Assembly (NCBI RefSeq): GCF_040807025.1
Contig: NC_090954.1
Span: 16,930,501-16,994,500 of the forward strand
Direction of reading: 5' to 3'
Origin: Struthio camelus
Lineage: Eukaryota > Chordata > Aves > Struthioniformes > Struthionidae
Length of the DNA stretch: 64,000 bases
The notes beneath the pieces are model-generated. The model did no database searches. It was not told the DNA's origin and saw only the letters and a list, made by a program, of their open reading frames with translations. Positions 26,940-40,327 of the stretch are shown here, piece after piece; positions within the stretch are counted from its first letter, which is position 1; each line of letters starts with the position of its first letter. The position numbers were made by a program, and so were the translations under genes.

Positions 26940-27600
26940 GCCTGATGGTTATTCAGCCAGCTTTCCACCTCTCTTACAGTGCTTTCATGTAGCCCATGTT
27001 TTTCTAGCTTGTTCAGGACCATCATGCTAGATAGTGTCAAGAGATTTACTAAAGTCAAAATACGATGTCTCCCACTTTTCCCTTATCTACCAGGCTTGTG
27101 TAGAAGGAAATTGGATTGATTTGACGAAGTCTGCTTTTGGCAACCCATGTTGGCTATTACGCATCTCCCGGTTATCTTCCAAGTGTTTACAAGCCATCAT
27201 TTTGATGCATTTGTTCCACAAGTTAGCCGTCGGTGGCATGGACTCATTCTGTGACTCATTATTGCTTTCCTAGCCTCCTTCCCTGCACCCTTTTCTCTTT
27301 AAAGACAGGTACTATCTTTTAAGAAATCTCCCGTCACTGGAGGTTCTTAAGAACGTTAGCCATGTTATTTCTTTGGACATATCAATGGAGAGGATGTGCT
27401 CTTGACCAACAAACATATTCAGCAGCGTTAGCTTCTCAACTGTATTTTCTATTTTAAAAACACTTATTGGCACAGAAAAGCTATTTCTGAAAATACCATT
27501 TAAGAAAAGTGTTTGTTTTTTGGATTCCCTCACTCCCCCCAAGATGATGATGAAGACTGTAGAACGCTGAGGAGGACTTCCATAAGGTCAGTGGGGAAAG
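26940..27600 (-). mobile_element. old diverged CR1/L3-type LINE fragment, minus strand
   Basis: Read on the plus strand, this stretch follows the same order of landmarks as the younger minus-strand CR1 at 40.3-42.4 kb. It has a CAGCCAGCTTTCCACCT block (from 26954), then AGTGTCAAGAGATTTACTAAAG 78 bases later, then CCCATGTTGGCTATTAC (from 27144), then a segment near 27285-27310 (CCTTTTCTCTTTAAAGACAGG). The equivalent blocks in the younger copy are CAGCCAGTTCTCAATCCACC, GTGTCCAAAGCCTTGCTGAAG (80 bases later), TCCATGCTGACTACT and the CCCTTTTGGAAGACTGG block. This is the ORF2 reverse transcriptase region of an ancient copy. It is heavily mutated with no usable frame. The right-hand boundary is uncertain. 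Confidence 0.8.
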
Positions 27601-28206
27601 TTCAACCTGTAAGTTACTGCAGCTGCAGACTAACTTAATATAATTTCTAAATGTTCTTATTATTGAGAGTATACCCATACTGAGAAGAATACTATATACA
27701 ACTGTGATGTCCCTGGCTGAGACCAGTATCCTGGTCAAGGATACTGCTGGTTCTTACTTTGGCTTAATTCACTGAGCCACATACCTCCTTAGCCTAATTT
27801 CAGTGAGTTTGCAATAGATGTAAAGTTTGTCTGTCAGAGTGTAGTAGATGTATTCAAGAGCTTTAATATTTCAGAGGTTATTCCACCCTGTGCAGCACTT
27901 GCAGTATGTAAGAACTAAGATTATTGTTAAAATCGGCACCATGAGAGACTTGAGTGTAGTAGATAATACCATTGTAAATAGCGTCTTGTGTAATATATGT
28001 TTGAAAATATCATCCAGAAAGAGGGTGGTACAAGTTTTACTTCTAGTGATCAGCTCATCCTTGAAAACTATTGTTTGTGAACAAACATTCACACACTATA
28101 TTGTGTGTGAAAGAAGGCCAACTAGCAGAAATGATTAGCATGTAAGGGCTGGTGATGCTCCATATGTGTTCAAAGGGAACTTCAGTTAAACAAGATCATA
28201 GTTAAA

Positions 28207-28242
28207 AAATCCACAGCTGTGGATTTATGTTGTTAACAACAT
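28207..28242. repeat. two abutting perfect palindromes
   Basis: A 20-bp perfect palindrome, AAATCCACAGCTGTGGATTT (28207-28226), is followed without a gap by a 16-bp perfect palindrome, ATGTTGTTAACAACAT (28227-28242). The first contains the E-box CAGCTG at its centre. The second contains GTTAAC. They could be dyad-symmetric protein binding sites or cruciform-forming DNA. There is no gene nearby to assign them to. Confidence 0.92.
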
Positions 28243-30807
28243 TATGTTCTTAACATATCAGTCTCTACTTCACAGTTAAGATTATTTGCCATTTGTTTTA
28301 TCTATACTTTTATCTTTTTCACAAAATGGAGGAGCTAGAGAATTGGGAGCAGCAGAGCGCACTTTAGTTTGTACTTTAAAATTCAGGAGAGCACTGACAC
28401 ACCTTTTAACTGTTATTGAAACATCACAGGAAAATCAGGTCACCTGCAGCAATTCCAGAAGATGTAGGGAGGCAAGAGTCTCTACCTCTCCTCTAATTTT
28501 TTTTCCCTAAAATTAGATACCTATCTAGTAGCAGGTTATTTTTGAGATTTCATGGAGTCAGTGAAGAGATGAAGGCATGTCCTCACTTGCTCCATCCTGT
28601 TATGCCCTAAGTCACTTTTCAGCAGGGAAAAACATAAATGGCAGATTTCTAGGAGAACTGAAGTTTTACTTACAATACATGAAAACTAATTTGTAGTGTT
28701 ATGACTTATTAAAGGCGCATTTTGAAACAAGCATGCATACAATTCTGTTCTCCTTTTGAATCTGTTGAACTTTTGCCATCACTTGTGTTGGGGCTAGAAT
28801 TTTATGTCCCGGGTTTACAAAACTCATTTTCTTATTTCGGAGAGAAAAGTACTCTAACCTGTGATTACAGTGTGCATATTTTTAGGGAGATTACATTACT
28901 TAAAAGTTTGTAGAATTGAACGAAAATTCAAGCTGTGCTTATCTTAAAGATGTCTTCTAGCTTGACTATTTTAAGGAGTTTGAGCAGTGTATTAGACTTT
29001 ACATGGTATGTTTCTCCTCATGCTTCAAAAAAAATGTACAGCTAGTCCTATTGTTGTAATATATGGAATTTTTGCAGTTGCAGGTGGTTATGTGTATTAG
29101 ACTTCTTCCCTTGTATCGAATTTACATTTCTGCCCTGTAGAGTAGATGACCTCAAGCTCCATCGAGGAGGTGCTTTTATTCTTCAAATTAAATCACATTT
29201 ATTGGTGAATTAAATAAACTGTGCCAAAGAGACTAAAATTCGTAGGGAAAAGAAGGCCATAAAGAGGGTAAACATGGCAAAAATCTGGAAAATAAATACC
29301 TTCTTTCTTGTTTGAAAAGTTGCAATTATCCAGTAAGATAAAAGCTGCTGAACTTACAGCAATAGAAGTATTACAACAAATTAAATACCAAGGTTATCTT
29401 TGCACGGATATCCGTATTTTATACTAAACATCTATTGTATCTCATCTGAAAAATACTTCCATGCTTTATCACTGCAAGCACAGCTTTTTAAAGCAAATCA
29501 AGTTTAACAGTCAGCCCCTAATCATCCGTTGACTGCAACATACAGTGTGACACACATTGATTACTGAAACTCCCATTTTTGTAATTCACAAGAAATCTAC
29601 AAACACTGTATTTGCAGTCTCAGAAATTTTCCTTGGTACAAAGCTCAGATATATTTAAAAGGGAATATATGACATGGATAAAAGAACACAGATAAATTAG
29701 TTACGGAAGAAGGTATATTCTAGCTATGTAAGGAAAGAGATTAAGAAAGAGGAGGCAACTGCAGATACTTTCATTTCTGTTGTTCTTATCTGTAGACTTT
29801 GGGACTTGTGCAGAAGTGAAGTACCTTCTTGTTAGCAAGAAAAGATTTTGGTGTTTGGAAATGGGTACACAAAGTTTTTTATCTAAATAATGGTAATGCA
29901 AATGATATGAGGTGATTATTCCCTGTTAATTACAGGGAATATCACTGCAGTTTATTACAATAAACAGATACTGTTTAGTAGAGAAACACAGCTTATTACT
30001 TTTGCATCTTTTTATGTGTTTCAGAAAAGACAGCAAAGAGAAATTTGAAATAGAAAATACAGACTTTAAGAGGGAAAGGTGCTCTTTCCTGGTTCAGCAA
30101 TATCACCTGATGAAGGAAGGATTGAACTGGGAGTACTTTGCATTGAGATTATACTTCCTGCCCAGAAATTTCTGAATAATTCAGTCAGGTGGCATTTCTA
30201 TAGGCTGATACCATATACTAAGCTAGTAGCACAACCTGTAAGTCTTCTACAGCTGCAAAACTTGCATTCACCAAACTAGACATTCTGGAGTACTAGTAGG
30301 AGTTCTTTAACTGAAAGCAGTATGGACTATTTGATTTCATGATGTGTTTATCCCCATGCAATTTAAAATTGCTGTAGAACATATGAAGTATTTTGAGGCA
30401 TAAGAGGCAGCCTAAATGGGGAACACCCCCATAGGAATAGGAAGCTGAGAGCGATATTTTTGCTTCTGATGTTTTCAGTAACTTTCAGGCCAAACACTCG
30501 TTTAAGTTACATTCCTATAACCAAACAATTCAGTAAAGCACAGAAGTTGTTACTGGCCTTTATGCTAGAAGTGAAGAAATTGGATGTTTTTAGGTGGCTA
30601 TGAAAAATATCACACCTATGTTATAACTGCGTTAGGATGTTGATGGCAACTCTCTGCTGTCTTGCAGTGTTTAGTGCTAAGACCCTTTAAATTTTAGGCC
30701 CTTGAAACTCCATAGAATATTCACCACTGGTTGTTGACTGTTGGCTATAAAATTATTCAAGTGGTAGAATATTTGAAATAGTGTTTTCCCCAAAGCTCTG
30801 TGCGTTT

Positions 30808-30820
30808 CCCCCCCCCCCCC
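30808..30820. repeat. poly-C run
   Basis: Thirteen consecutive C residues flanked by pyrimidines. A simple repeat. Confidence 0.9.
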
Positions 30821-32393
30821 TTCCCAGATTAATGATGCCAGTAGCAGACTGACTTGCCAATGCTGAGTTATACTGTTTTACTTTGTTTTCTGTAAAGTGT
30901 ATGTATATGCTGAACATACAGAGATAAAACTCAAAGAAGCTGTAACCTTTTCAACTTTAGGACATTAAGAAACAATAAACCAAAGCAGTATGTTTTTGGT
31001 TACTGCACTTAGAGATATATTTGGGGCAGGAAAAGAAAACCTGCTCTTGCAAAACCATTTTATAATAACAAATGAAAATTGATCTGCTGTCCACCTGTTA
31101 AGACTGGCATTCTTCTTTTGGGCTATTGAAGCTAATTTGGTTATTTATAATAATATGTGTGGCCATCCTACTACAGCAATACTAAAGGAAAAGCTATAAA
31201 CAGTAAGTTTCCTCCCTGGCTATCAGGTAGAGCGAGTGTAATGCCCTGTGAACTCTTTCAGAATGTTCCCTGCAAAACCATGGTGTGACAAGGTGTCAGT
31301 TTTGACAGATCAGTGGTGAAGATTGCAAGGACTTGAATTAATAAAGGTCAGAATCGTCAACAGGAAGAACTGCCTGTTGGCATGTCAGCAAGCACTCATA
31401 TTTAGTATCTGCAATGAAAGTACTGATACATGCTAGAAAATGTAGAGTTCAGGGAAGATTTAGATCTTGTGAACTGTTTAAATCTGTTTTGAAATGTTGT
31501 AGATGTTTCTGAAATGAGTGAGCTTTAATAAGTTAAGTAAAGTGAAACCAAGCCAAATGTTTTGACACTTAAAAAATATACTTTTTTGTTTTTTGAATTA
31601 AAATAGCACTTTTTCTTCCTTCTCTGCAGTGAAAAAGCATGCCTCTGTGGTGGGTGAATTTTGATGTGGAACTTCCTTTTATACTTCAGTTGTAAACTGA
31701 TGAGCAATTGAGCTTGTAAGGTAAAATAGTGATCTTAAAGTGACTGGCGAGTTTAATCTCTAGTGATCACGTGGAACATGACTTTCATAAACTGATGAGT
31801 TCAAAAGGGTTGTCGTAAAAAGGATTTATTAAAGTAACTGACCTAAGAGTTGTGTGTGAGGAGTCAGGTCTTGCTTTCAGCTGTACAGGTGAAAGTTCCA
31901 TCTTTGCAAGTTAAACTGAAGCTGGTTTCATGTGTGTTTTCACGTTCTGCAGTAATGAAGAAGTAAGATGAGATTTTTAGTAAGATTCATAAAACTCTCT
32001 CTTACCTGTTTAAACACTTTCCTGTTTACTCTTTCTCTTAATGGTCATTCTTATACTTTTCTTTTTCTGTAATTCTCATTCTTACTCATTCAGTTCAGTG
32101 TGTAGCCATCTCTTTTAAGCCTCTTTTTTTCTACTTCATTTCCCAGTGTCTCTATTTTATATCGGTTATCTACATTATATTCCATTCACATGGAAGTGAA
32201 TTCTTATTGTATTACCTACAAGCCAAGTCGTCTTTGCTTCTTCGAAGAAGTCCAGTGTTAATTGTTGTCATGCACTTCCATAGGAGCTTTTGGGTCCACC
32301 TCTTCCTCTTTGGATTCCCTCTGTCTTCCATTTCTTTTTTGCCACTTTTCTTCCAGATCCAGGCACTTCTTCACAATAAAAACACTTCACAGC

Positions 32394-32409
32394 TTTTTTT
32401 TTTTTTTTT
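32394..32409. repeat. poly-T run
   Basis: Sixteen consecutive T residues. On the minus strand this is an A-run, but no retrocopy body is recognisable next to it, so it is listed only as a simple repeat. Confidence 0.9.
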
Positions 32410-35400
32410 AATTGGGCTGATTTTGGACTGATGTCATCACTAATGCCAATTACAGTTGTAAATCAAAATGACTGGATGTAGTGAGGAACTTGGTTCTTGC
32501 TTCAAAGCCTGTTTCTCCTCAGTCTGAAACAGCATGATACAATTTAAGTATGAGTTTAATTTCTGTCTTTTTGTTACAATGAGTTTGAATCTGATGAATT
32601 TAGTGGCCACCACTAGAGGTGGCTTGTAATACCTGGCTTATTAGAAATGGGCACGTTTTCTTTCTATAGTTCTGTGCTTTATAGAAATATATGGTCATCC
32701 TTCTGACTTTTGGACTCATGGCTGTATACCTGCTTAGCTGTCTGCCTGTTTACCATCTTGCTTAATATATAATCTCTCCGTGAGAACCAGACATTAGAAT
32801 ACTTTAAAAGCAGTTTAAGGAAGCAGAAGGAAGGATTGCTCTTAACAAAGCTGCATGTAAAGTATTTTTCTTTGTTCCCAAGCTGCTTTTTTTTTTTTAA
32901 TATGGAGTATGTAATATATAGCTATATGAACTATACATTTATGGTGATATCTGGTAGACCTTTCTTAATAGCATAAGTATGTTTGAGATCAAATGAAACA
33001 TCCTTTCACATAATATGGCATTTGATTTCAAATTATGTATCTTGCTCTCTGAAAGTTTTCACTTCTTCCTTCTCCGTTATCTTGTGGCCTAGACAAATGG
33101 AATCATAAATTTTATTTCTTTATCTGCTGTATACAGAAGAAGAGGGAATATGAGAAGATAACAAATATTTTTGGTAACATTTACTCAAAAGAGTTTCTTA
33201 TTGATCTTGCAATAGACCTGGTTTAAAATGAGAGATTTTTGTTTTGCAAAAATGTTTAACTTAACATATTTCCTCCCCATTTTGTCCAGAAGTTTTATAG
33301 TCATAATTCTAAAAAAAATCATGTGAGGTACATAAGTATTGTTTTAATTTTATAAAAATAAATCTGTCACCACCTATAGGCGGTTTAAATAAGATAGAGA
33401 AAGCAAGTAAACACAGGGTCGTATACTGGAAAAAGAAATTTTCCAAGTTAGAAAGTAACTTTAAAATGATTACTAAGTTACATGCAGGCAAAGCCAATAG
33501 ATTTGTAGTGAAGGCAACAAATATTTGGATGATGTGTTACCATATTGATAGAAACAAGAAAAAGAAACTGAAGTTGCTGGGCATGCTACTTTCTTCTTTC
33601 TCCACAAGCTTTCCCTTTTGAAGTTAAAAAGGCTTGGACATCTACGAAGTGACGGTGTGTCTTATATCCACCCTCAAAATTTGGTTGTCTTTACTAGATT
33701 AAAATACATGAATATTACTGTCAGTAACAGGAGGCTGACATTTTAGACCCTGACATAGTATCAGTCTTGTTATCTGTATAGTATAAAGACTACTTTGGGC
33801 CCTTACTATCTCACTCATTACTATTTCGCATTATAGAAAGCTGACTGAGATTTATTAGTGCAGGGGGACATTTTGCTCAAATAGACCTTAGTTTTCTGTT
33901 ACTCAGTTTCCTTTTTGCTTCTCTCTAGTTTTCTCCCTTCACCGCCCTCCTCGGGCTTAGCTCCTTAAACGTTTGTCTTGTGCGTACACAGATCTTGAGA
34001 TGTATAATTAAAATCAGCAAAATTATGTAAATGTGCAATACGGTATCTTGAGCAATTAAATTCTTTCATGCATATAGGCACGTGTGTGTTAGTAGAGATT
34101 TAGTTATGTGCTGATACAGTGAAAATCCAGTAATGTGAAATACTTCATATATTAAAAGCATAAGTATTATTATAAGAGAACATGACACATATTAGAGGCT
34201 TCTAATTATTTATACAATTCTTTTTAACAAGCACTTTAATCAATAGTGGTATTTTTCTTAATTTTCTGATATGGTGCATTGCTGCATGCGAAGTCTGGCG
34301 TGACTCTACTGGAGCACTGGACAGACACCATAGTCCGCTATTTTGAGCAATTTGTTGAATGAAACCAGCAAACTTGCGCTGTCTGGTGATGTAGGGTGGC
34401 AGAAGACCAAAGGTGTTCTCAGGAGCCTGAGTTTTGTGCAGAAAATTAATTCATGTATGTTTGTTTCTTGCATCAGATGTTATTGTGAAGTGCCTTCACT
34501 TTTGAGAACAGCAATCCTCTGAATTCCTCCAGAATTATTTGGAAAACTTGACTTCTGGAAAGGGAGCAGGTTTTCTATGTCCAACTATTTGCCACACTGG
34601 CATGACTTGCAGGAATCTGGGTATGTTAAGTACTGCAAATGTGTAGGGCAGTCTTATAGGCTCTCAGGTATAATAGGATGATGCACGCTGAGATTGTTCA
34701 TGAACTTTCAGTGCATACTGAAGCACCAAGATATTAAAATGAGCTTCTCCTTTCTCCAGTAGGTAAAAAGGCCAGATTATGGGCTTGAATTTGTGCTTTT
34801 TGAATTTAGAATCAGAACATAGCAGATTTTTCTGAAGTTTTCTACTTAAATAGAGAAACTTTACCATAGAGAGATTTTTTCACTGAATAAATAAAGGAAA
34901 ATTTTTGTGAAATGGGAAAACTGGCTCCACTCTGCATTTAATACAGAGATCTTTGCTATTTAGGAAGCTGAAAAGCAGAAGGGAGTATACATGACAGCTG
35001 CTACATCATATGGTTGGGAATATTTATGATGGATCAGTTTGCCTACTGTGACGAAACTACCTCTTCTCCACTTCCAAGGTGCATGGAAACCCTGTGAAAC
35101 ATGTTTTATTCATCTAGGAATCCAGTAAACTCCTGCTATGTCTTGTAACTACATTCAGTATGATCACTGGCATTGCTGCTATGAATAGACTGAAAAGCCT
35201 AATGGGATAGTACTAAAAATCTTACGATACAAAATCTTTTTGATTGGTAGTATATCACGAATATATTGCCTGCAGATAATCACATTATGTACTCTTATGT
35301 CGTAAGTCTGATTCACCTTGTCAGTTTACCTCATTATTCATAAATGTAACTGCCACTAATGTTCTGACACTAGTTTAAAATAGGAATCTAATTAGTGATT

Positions 35401-35681
35401 ATCTGTCTAGCTTGTGCTGCGTTCTCTATTCCAATGAGGCAGTTCACTGAGGAAACAGAGTGTGAGAATCATTCCTCCTGTAAGTATTCTTTAATAATGA
35501 TTAGAAAGCATTAAATAGTTTGAGGGTGGGACAGTAACGAAGGTACTGAGGAGAATGTGTGATTGGAATTGCTTATAGCTTTCCAATGAGAATTATACAA
35601 ATATGAATTCTGTCGTGCAATTAAGAGTGTAAAGAACGGTGAGAAGACCATAGCTCTGGGGTATGCCCTCCATGTTTTCTT

Positions 35682-35708
35682 AAAACAAAATAAAACAAAA
35701 CAAAAACA
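35682..35708. repeat. AAAAC-type simple repeat
   Basis: An imperfect pentamer repeat of the AAAAC type with one AAAAT unit, about five units long. Confidence 0.85.
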
Positions 35709-36829
35709 CAGCCCAAAGCAAACAAAAAGCCCTCTATAACTTTTTGTTTGGTGCGTTTTGGCTAAGTCCACGTCACAGTCACTCTGTACTTCAAGTTACT
35801 TGTAGCATGGTAACAAGAGCCTTCCTGCTATTCTATCTGGGCATGTCACTGTTTCACAGAGAGAAAAAGGAAAATAAGTTTGCCTTCTCAGTATAGGTTT
35901 CATATTTGCAGTGCTCTTAGTGCAGTTTGTTGTAATCGTGGTAGTTTTTAACTAGTCAGCATTAGATAGCCAAAGATAATTCTACAGAGTGTTTATTTTG
36001 TTCAGCAGTACAAATTCAGTTCCATTTTGACTGATTCTGTGGCAGAACTGCAAGCTGTTATGCTGTAAAAGTACACTTACAGAGTGAAGTTCAAGGGTAT
36101 CGTGTAGGGCACGAGAGAGGGCTTTAGTCGACTCAGTAAGTGGAGACTTGGCGCTGAGCGCCTCCTGAGAAACAGTGGAAGATTGGGATTTTACCAGATG
36201 GATTTGCTTAGCAAGCATTCACTTAAGTATTGCAGATTTCTTGGATAGGAAGGGAAACCAGCTAAAGATGAGATCAGAATGATTCAGAAGGAAAGGATTT
36301 TTAAAAAACCTAAAAGGATTCTTTATCTTAAGCAGAGTACCTTGCATCATTGCAAGATGAAATAGAAGCAGATACTTCTTTCTTCTTATCACGTGTTGTA
36401 TGGTTTGGACTTTGGAGAAAATTAATTCATCTGAGATATTGAAGGTTGTAAAGTATAGCACTTTAGAAGTGTTTTCTTATAATATTTGCTGAAGAAAGGT
36501 GATAGGGACCTGAAAAAAACCTTGCACTTTATTTGTGTAATAGCTTCATCATATAGAGCAAAAAATGTAAATAAAAAATAAACTGAAATCTTTAAAATAG
36601 CTTGCAGTTAACATTGCACTGCATATCTTTAAAATACATTTTATCCTCTTGGATCCTTAAGACCTTTATCCTTGGAGTAACTAAGCTATATACAAGAATC
36701 ACTTTCCACTAGCGCAACATCTGCGTAACAACTGGCAGTTCTTTGAGATATATGTAACTAGAACATCTGTGCATCCGTTTTCCGGAGAAATCCAAGTTTG
36801 AATCTGGTTATGATGAAGGAGGTTGCAAC

Positions 36830-36865
36830 ACATGTTATCTTATAGAAACACGTTATCTTATAGAA
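36830..36865. repeat. 18-bp tandem duplication
   Basis: ACATGTTATCTTATAGAA (36830-36847) is followed directly by ACACGTTATCTTATAGAA (36848-36865). The two units differ by one base. It is a local duplication in non-coding DNA. Confidence 0.93.
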
Positions 36866-39800
36866 TTCTGTGGGATAAGAAATTACCACAGTCAGAAGAT
36901 GAGCTAGGATTTGATGTTTTGTCAGCACTACTTCCCTTCTGTTAGCAAGCAGGTTAGCTTGTTGAAGTGTTTGACCCCAAGAAACAGCTGTTGAACGCAC
37001 TTTCTTATAAGAGGTACATCTAAGATACTAGCTTCTCGGTTGTCTTAAGTGCCTTTTTTCATAGTTCATACTAAGAAGAGGCAGGCAATTGTGTACTTGC
37101 ACATATGCAGAAAGGGTTTATAGTGTTATGCAGGCTTATACTATATTATTTGTTTTCAGTATTGGCACTAGGAGTCTCAAACAAGTGCGTGGTGGAGCAC
37201 AGGAGTCACCAGAGTCACTGTGCCTGTCTCTTTCTCATATGGAATGAAAGGACTTAATGTTGGAGGGGCAGTGGATGATTAAGAGGCTTGATAGCTGAAG
37301 TAAGAAATCAAGGAGCATTATAAACGGCTGGCTTTGTAGAAATCTTTCAACGTTGTTAGACGTCCGAATCTGGTATGCCCTGCGAAGGTATCAGAAAATA
37401 TAGGAGGTTTTGCCTCCCCCGCTTTGGGAGTAATAGATTCCTCGTAATACTGTTAATATGTTGGCGTTTGGCAACATTTTTAATAGCAGCAGGACTGTAT
37501 TTTACATAAAAAGTAATACTGAAACACATATGAAACTTTAACAGTTCTGGAAGAGGAGAAAGGTTACAGAAAAGACTATCTGATAACTTAATTTGGTGTC
37601 CAAATTAAAACATAGTTGATGAGTTTTGCATATATCGTCCAGTGTATGGTATCAGTCTTTACTGCTTTGTATACAAAATTCCAGTGTGATGCAGTGACTT
37701 TTTATAGGATTTATCATGTATACAAGGTGTGATTTTGCTCCCTCTAATTCTTCCTTGTGTTGTCAACTTTATTACCTCCCATCTCTATTATTTGAGGGAG
37801 AAAGGCTCGCTCTGCATCCCATCCAGTGTTACTCTGAATTGGTTTTGTCTTCAACTCAAATTGCACAACCCCTAATCTTTGACATGTAACATGTAAAAGC
37901 AATTTGTATACTGTATCATGCCTTTGGTTCTTCAGACTGACCAGAACCCTTTTTTTTTCACTTTGGCCATCTCTGTATTTTCTGCAGATGCAGTGTTTAG
38001 AGTTGTTTCTAGGTTGTACCTAGGAGATGAAATTACTTGTATCCACAGAGAGGCACAAGCAGAATCATTATGGTATTATCCTTTTCAGTCTTTTGAAGCT
38101 TGATTTATTTAATCACCATAGTATCGCTCATCCTATTTGTATAAGGTATGTTAAGGTCTTCTGAGTATCTCTCCTCTGGGCAGGTGGAGGAAAAAGTCAC
38201 TGAGAAGGTGAGGACAGGTCATATACTGAAAGTAAGTGCCAGATTGAGAAAGAAATGGAAAACCCTGCTCAGTCTTTATTTCATAATTGTAAGTTCATAA
38301 TTCCTCTACATGTGATACTTAATAAAGACACATATATATATACATTGGGACTCAGTTCTCTACAGGTAGTGTGATCTTTCTAAATTGGATCAAAGCAAAT
38401 TGCTGTATATTAGAGTTTAGCGTAAGAAGTCAGCAGAAGGCTGTCCTCTCATCGTCTTTATAGTCATGCTTTAGCTATTCGTACCAGCAGGTGCTCCAGG
38501 GTTTAGTCAGTAAAGCTTCTGTGAATTCTCTTTCAGGTAATATTAGAACAAAATGTTTTCTTGCTGCAACTTGGTCAGGAATTTTCCTCTACTGAATGAC
38601 TGAAAGTGGTCACAGATAAGTTCATACTTTGGTTATCATACAATAACATAATGTCTCATTTTAAGCAGAACCATGACATAACTCCTTTACCGTACGATTC
38701 TTCTTACTTTCTCATATTCTGTACTGAGGCCTTGTTCTAAACAAATAAAAACTCCATCACTAAATTTCTATTGTTACGGCTGCTACAGTGCTATGTGTTC
38801 ATCACTATGTAGGATTTTAAAATTCTTTAAATACAAAGTGCTAAGAAACTCATTGTGCATTGTGGTGGGGTTTTTTTACTTGTAGCAAAGATAAGCTTCT
38901 TAGTGTCTTACTAAACAAGACTGTTCAGATTCCTAATTACAGATAATTCTTTTCAAACAACGGTAAAAATAATTTTACTTTTTAAAGATGGCAATAATCT
39001 TTAGAATTTTATCTTCATAAAATTATCAGTTGGCAGCTCTGATGAGGAATATTCCTTTGGCTGTCTAAATCATACATTATACAGAAATTTGTTCAAAATG
39101 CAGTGTTTACTTCAAAAGTTGACCTTCCACTTCTGAGAAAGTATGATAGGGAATATTTTGAGGTACCATTCTTTTGTCTTCTAACAACCAGAATGAATAC
39201 AATGTTTTTAAAGCAATTTAGGTGTTTCTATAATTTCTTTCTTGTGAAAGAAGAGAACAAATACATAAGTAATCACAAGTTTCCAAATTATGTTCTTTAA
39301 GATACAATTTAGATAAGAACCTGAAGCTGGGAATTCAGAGAGTTGAAACATAATGAGTTCAAGATTGGCTTTAGTGCAGTATTCTTGTTACCTCTTATTT
39401 TGGTCATTTTAAGGAATATAGTAATGAACAGTATATTTCTTCTGTGTTTTGCCATTTCCGGTTTAGATCTAGACAGCGCAGAAAATCAAGAAGCAGCAAA
39501 AAGTAAAATAGATTGCTTGATATTTCCAGCATAATGCTTGAAACGTCATTTCTCAGGCTGCTTTGTTCAGTCTTTGCTGATGAACCAAATACTTACTAAT
39601 ATATTTTCACAGAGAAATATATTTTATTTGGAGATCTGTCTTATTAAATCGCAGGAATATGCACTTTATAGGTTACTGATTAAAAAGCATATTCAAATCA
39701 TTAACATTACAATGTTTCCCCCTCCCGTCCCCCCCGGGGTCCTTATCCTCTTTTCCTGGACAAAGTTTGTAAGGCAGTCAAACTGCATCTCTAATTCATT

Positions 39801-40190
39801 CTTGCAGTGTTATCAGATTAAGATTTCAAAGACACCTGTAAACTCCTTTCAGTGCTTGATTTTTAGACTTTCTGTCCTTAAACTGTCTACTTTATCTGCT
39901 TTGTCTTCACGATGTGTGAGATTGTCCGAAGGGAGCGCGTCAGCAGCATGGAGCATGAATGACTGTGCCCTTACCTGGTGACATTTAGATTGCCATTTAG
40001 GTCCTTACAAGCAAGACTGAGCCTTTTCATTAAAGGCTTCTCCGTATGGGAACAAAGAAGGATTTTAGAGGATGAGGAGAACATTAGACTTGTTTTACAG
40101 AAGAGCTGTCTGGGTAAACAGTGTGCAACTTTTCCGTTCCACAAAAAGTAGTCAGAAAATATATCTTTTTTGGATAATTAGGTCATTGGA

Positions 40191-40254
40191 AAAATGGAGA
40201 TTTGGATCCTAGGAAAGGACCTAAGAAATAAGGTCCTAGGGAAAATGGAGATTT
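40191..40254. repeat. direct repeat with internal inverted repeat
   Basis: AAAATGGAGATTT occurs at 40191-40203 and at 40242-40254. Between them AGGACCT is followed by AGGTCCT in inverted orientation. The segment sits about 75 bases from the 3' end of the minus-strand CR1. It is too far away to be a target-site duplication of that element. Confidence 0.8.
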
Positions 40255-40327
40255 CTTTTCCTGTAATCATACAGTTACGCACTGCATCTCTTAAAAGATA
40301 CATTATAAATATAAGCCTGGCTTTCTC

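Larger units (their letters stand above)
27601..40327. other. non-coding stretch
   Basis: Nearly 13 kb of AT-rich DNA with no open frame above about 100 codons except a 147-codon frame at 39538-39981. That frame has no recognisable domain and is AT-driven in composition. I see no named interspersed repeat. Features inside are adjacent perfect palindromes at 28207-28242, a C-run at 30808-30820, a T-run at 32394-32409, an AAAAC-type repeat at 35682-35708, a short tandem duplication at 36830-36865 and a small AT repeat near 38332-38343. Confidence 0.65.

Noticed and set aside
39538..39981. A 147-codon plus-strand frame
   Set aside because: No recognisable domain, AT-driven composition and no splice signals at the edges. 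It is within what chance allows in 64 kb.
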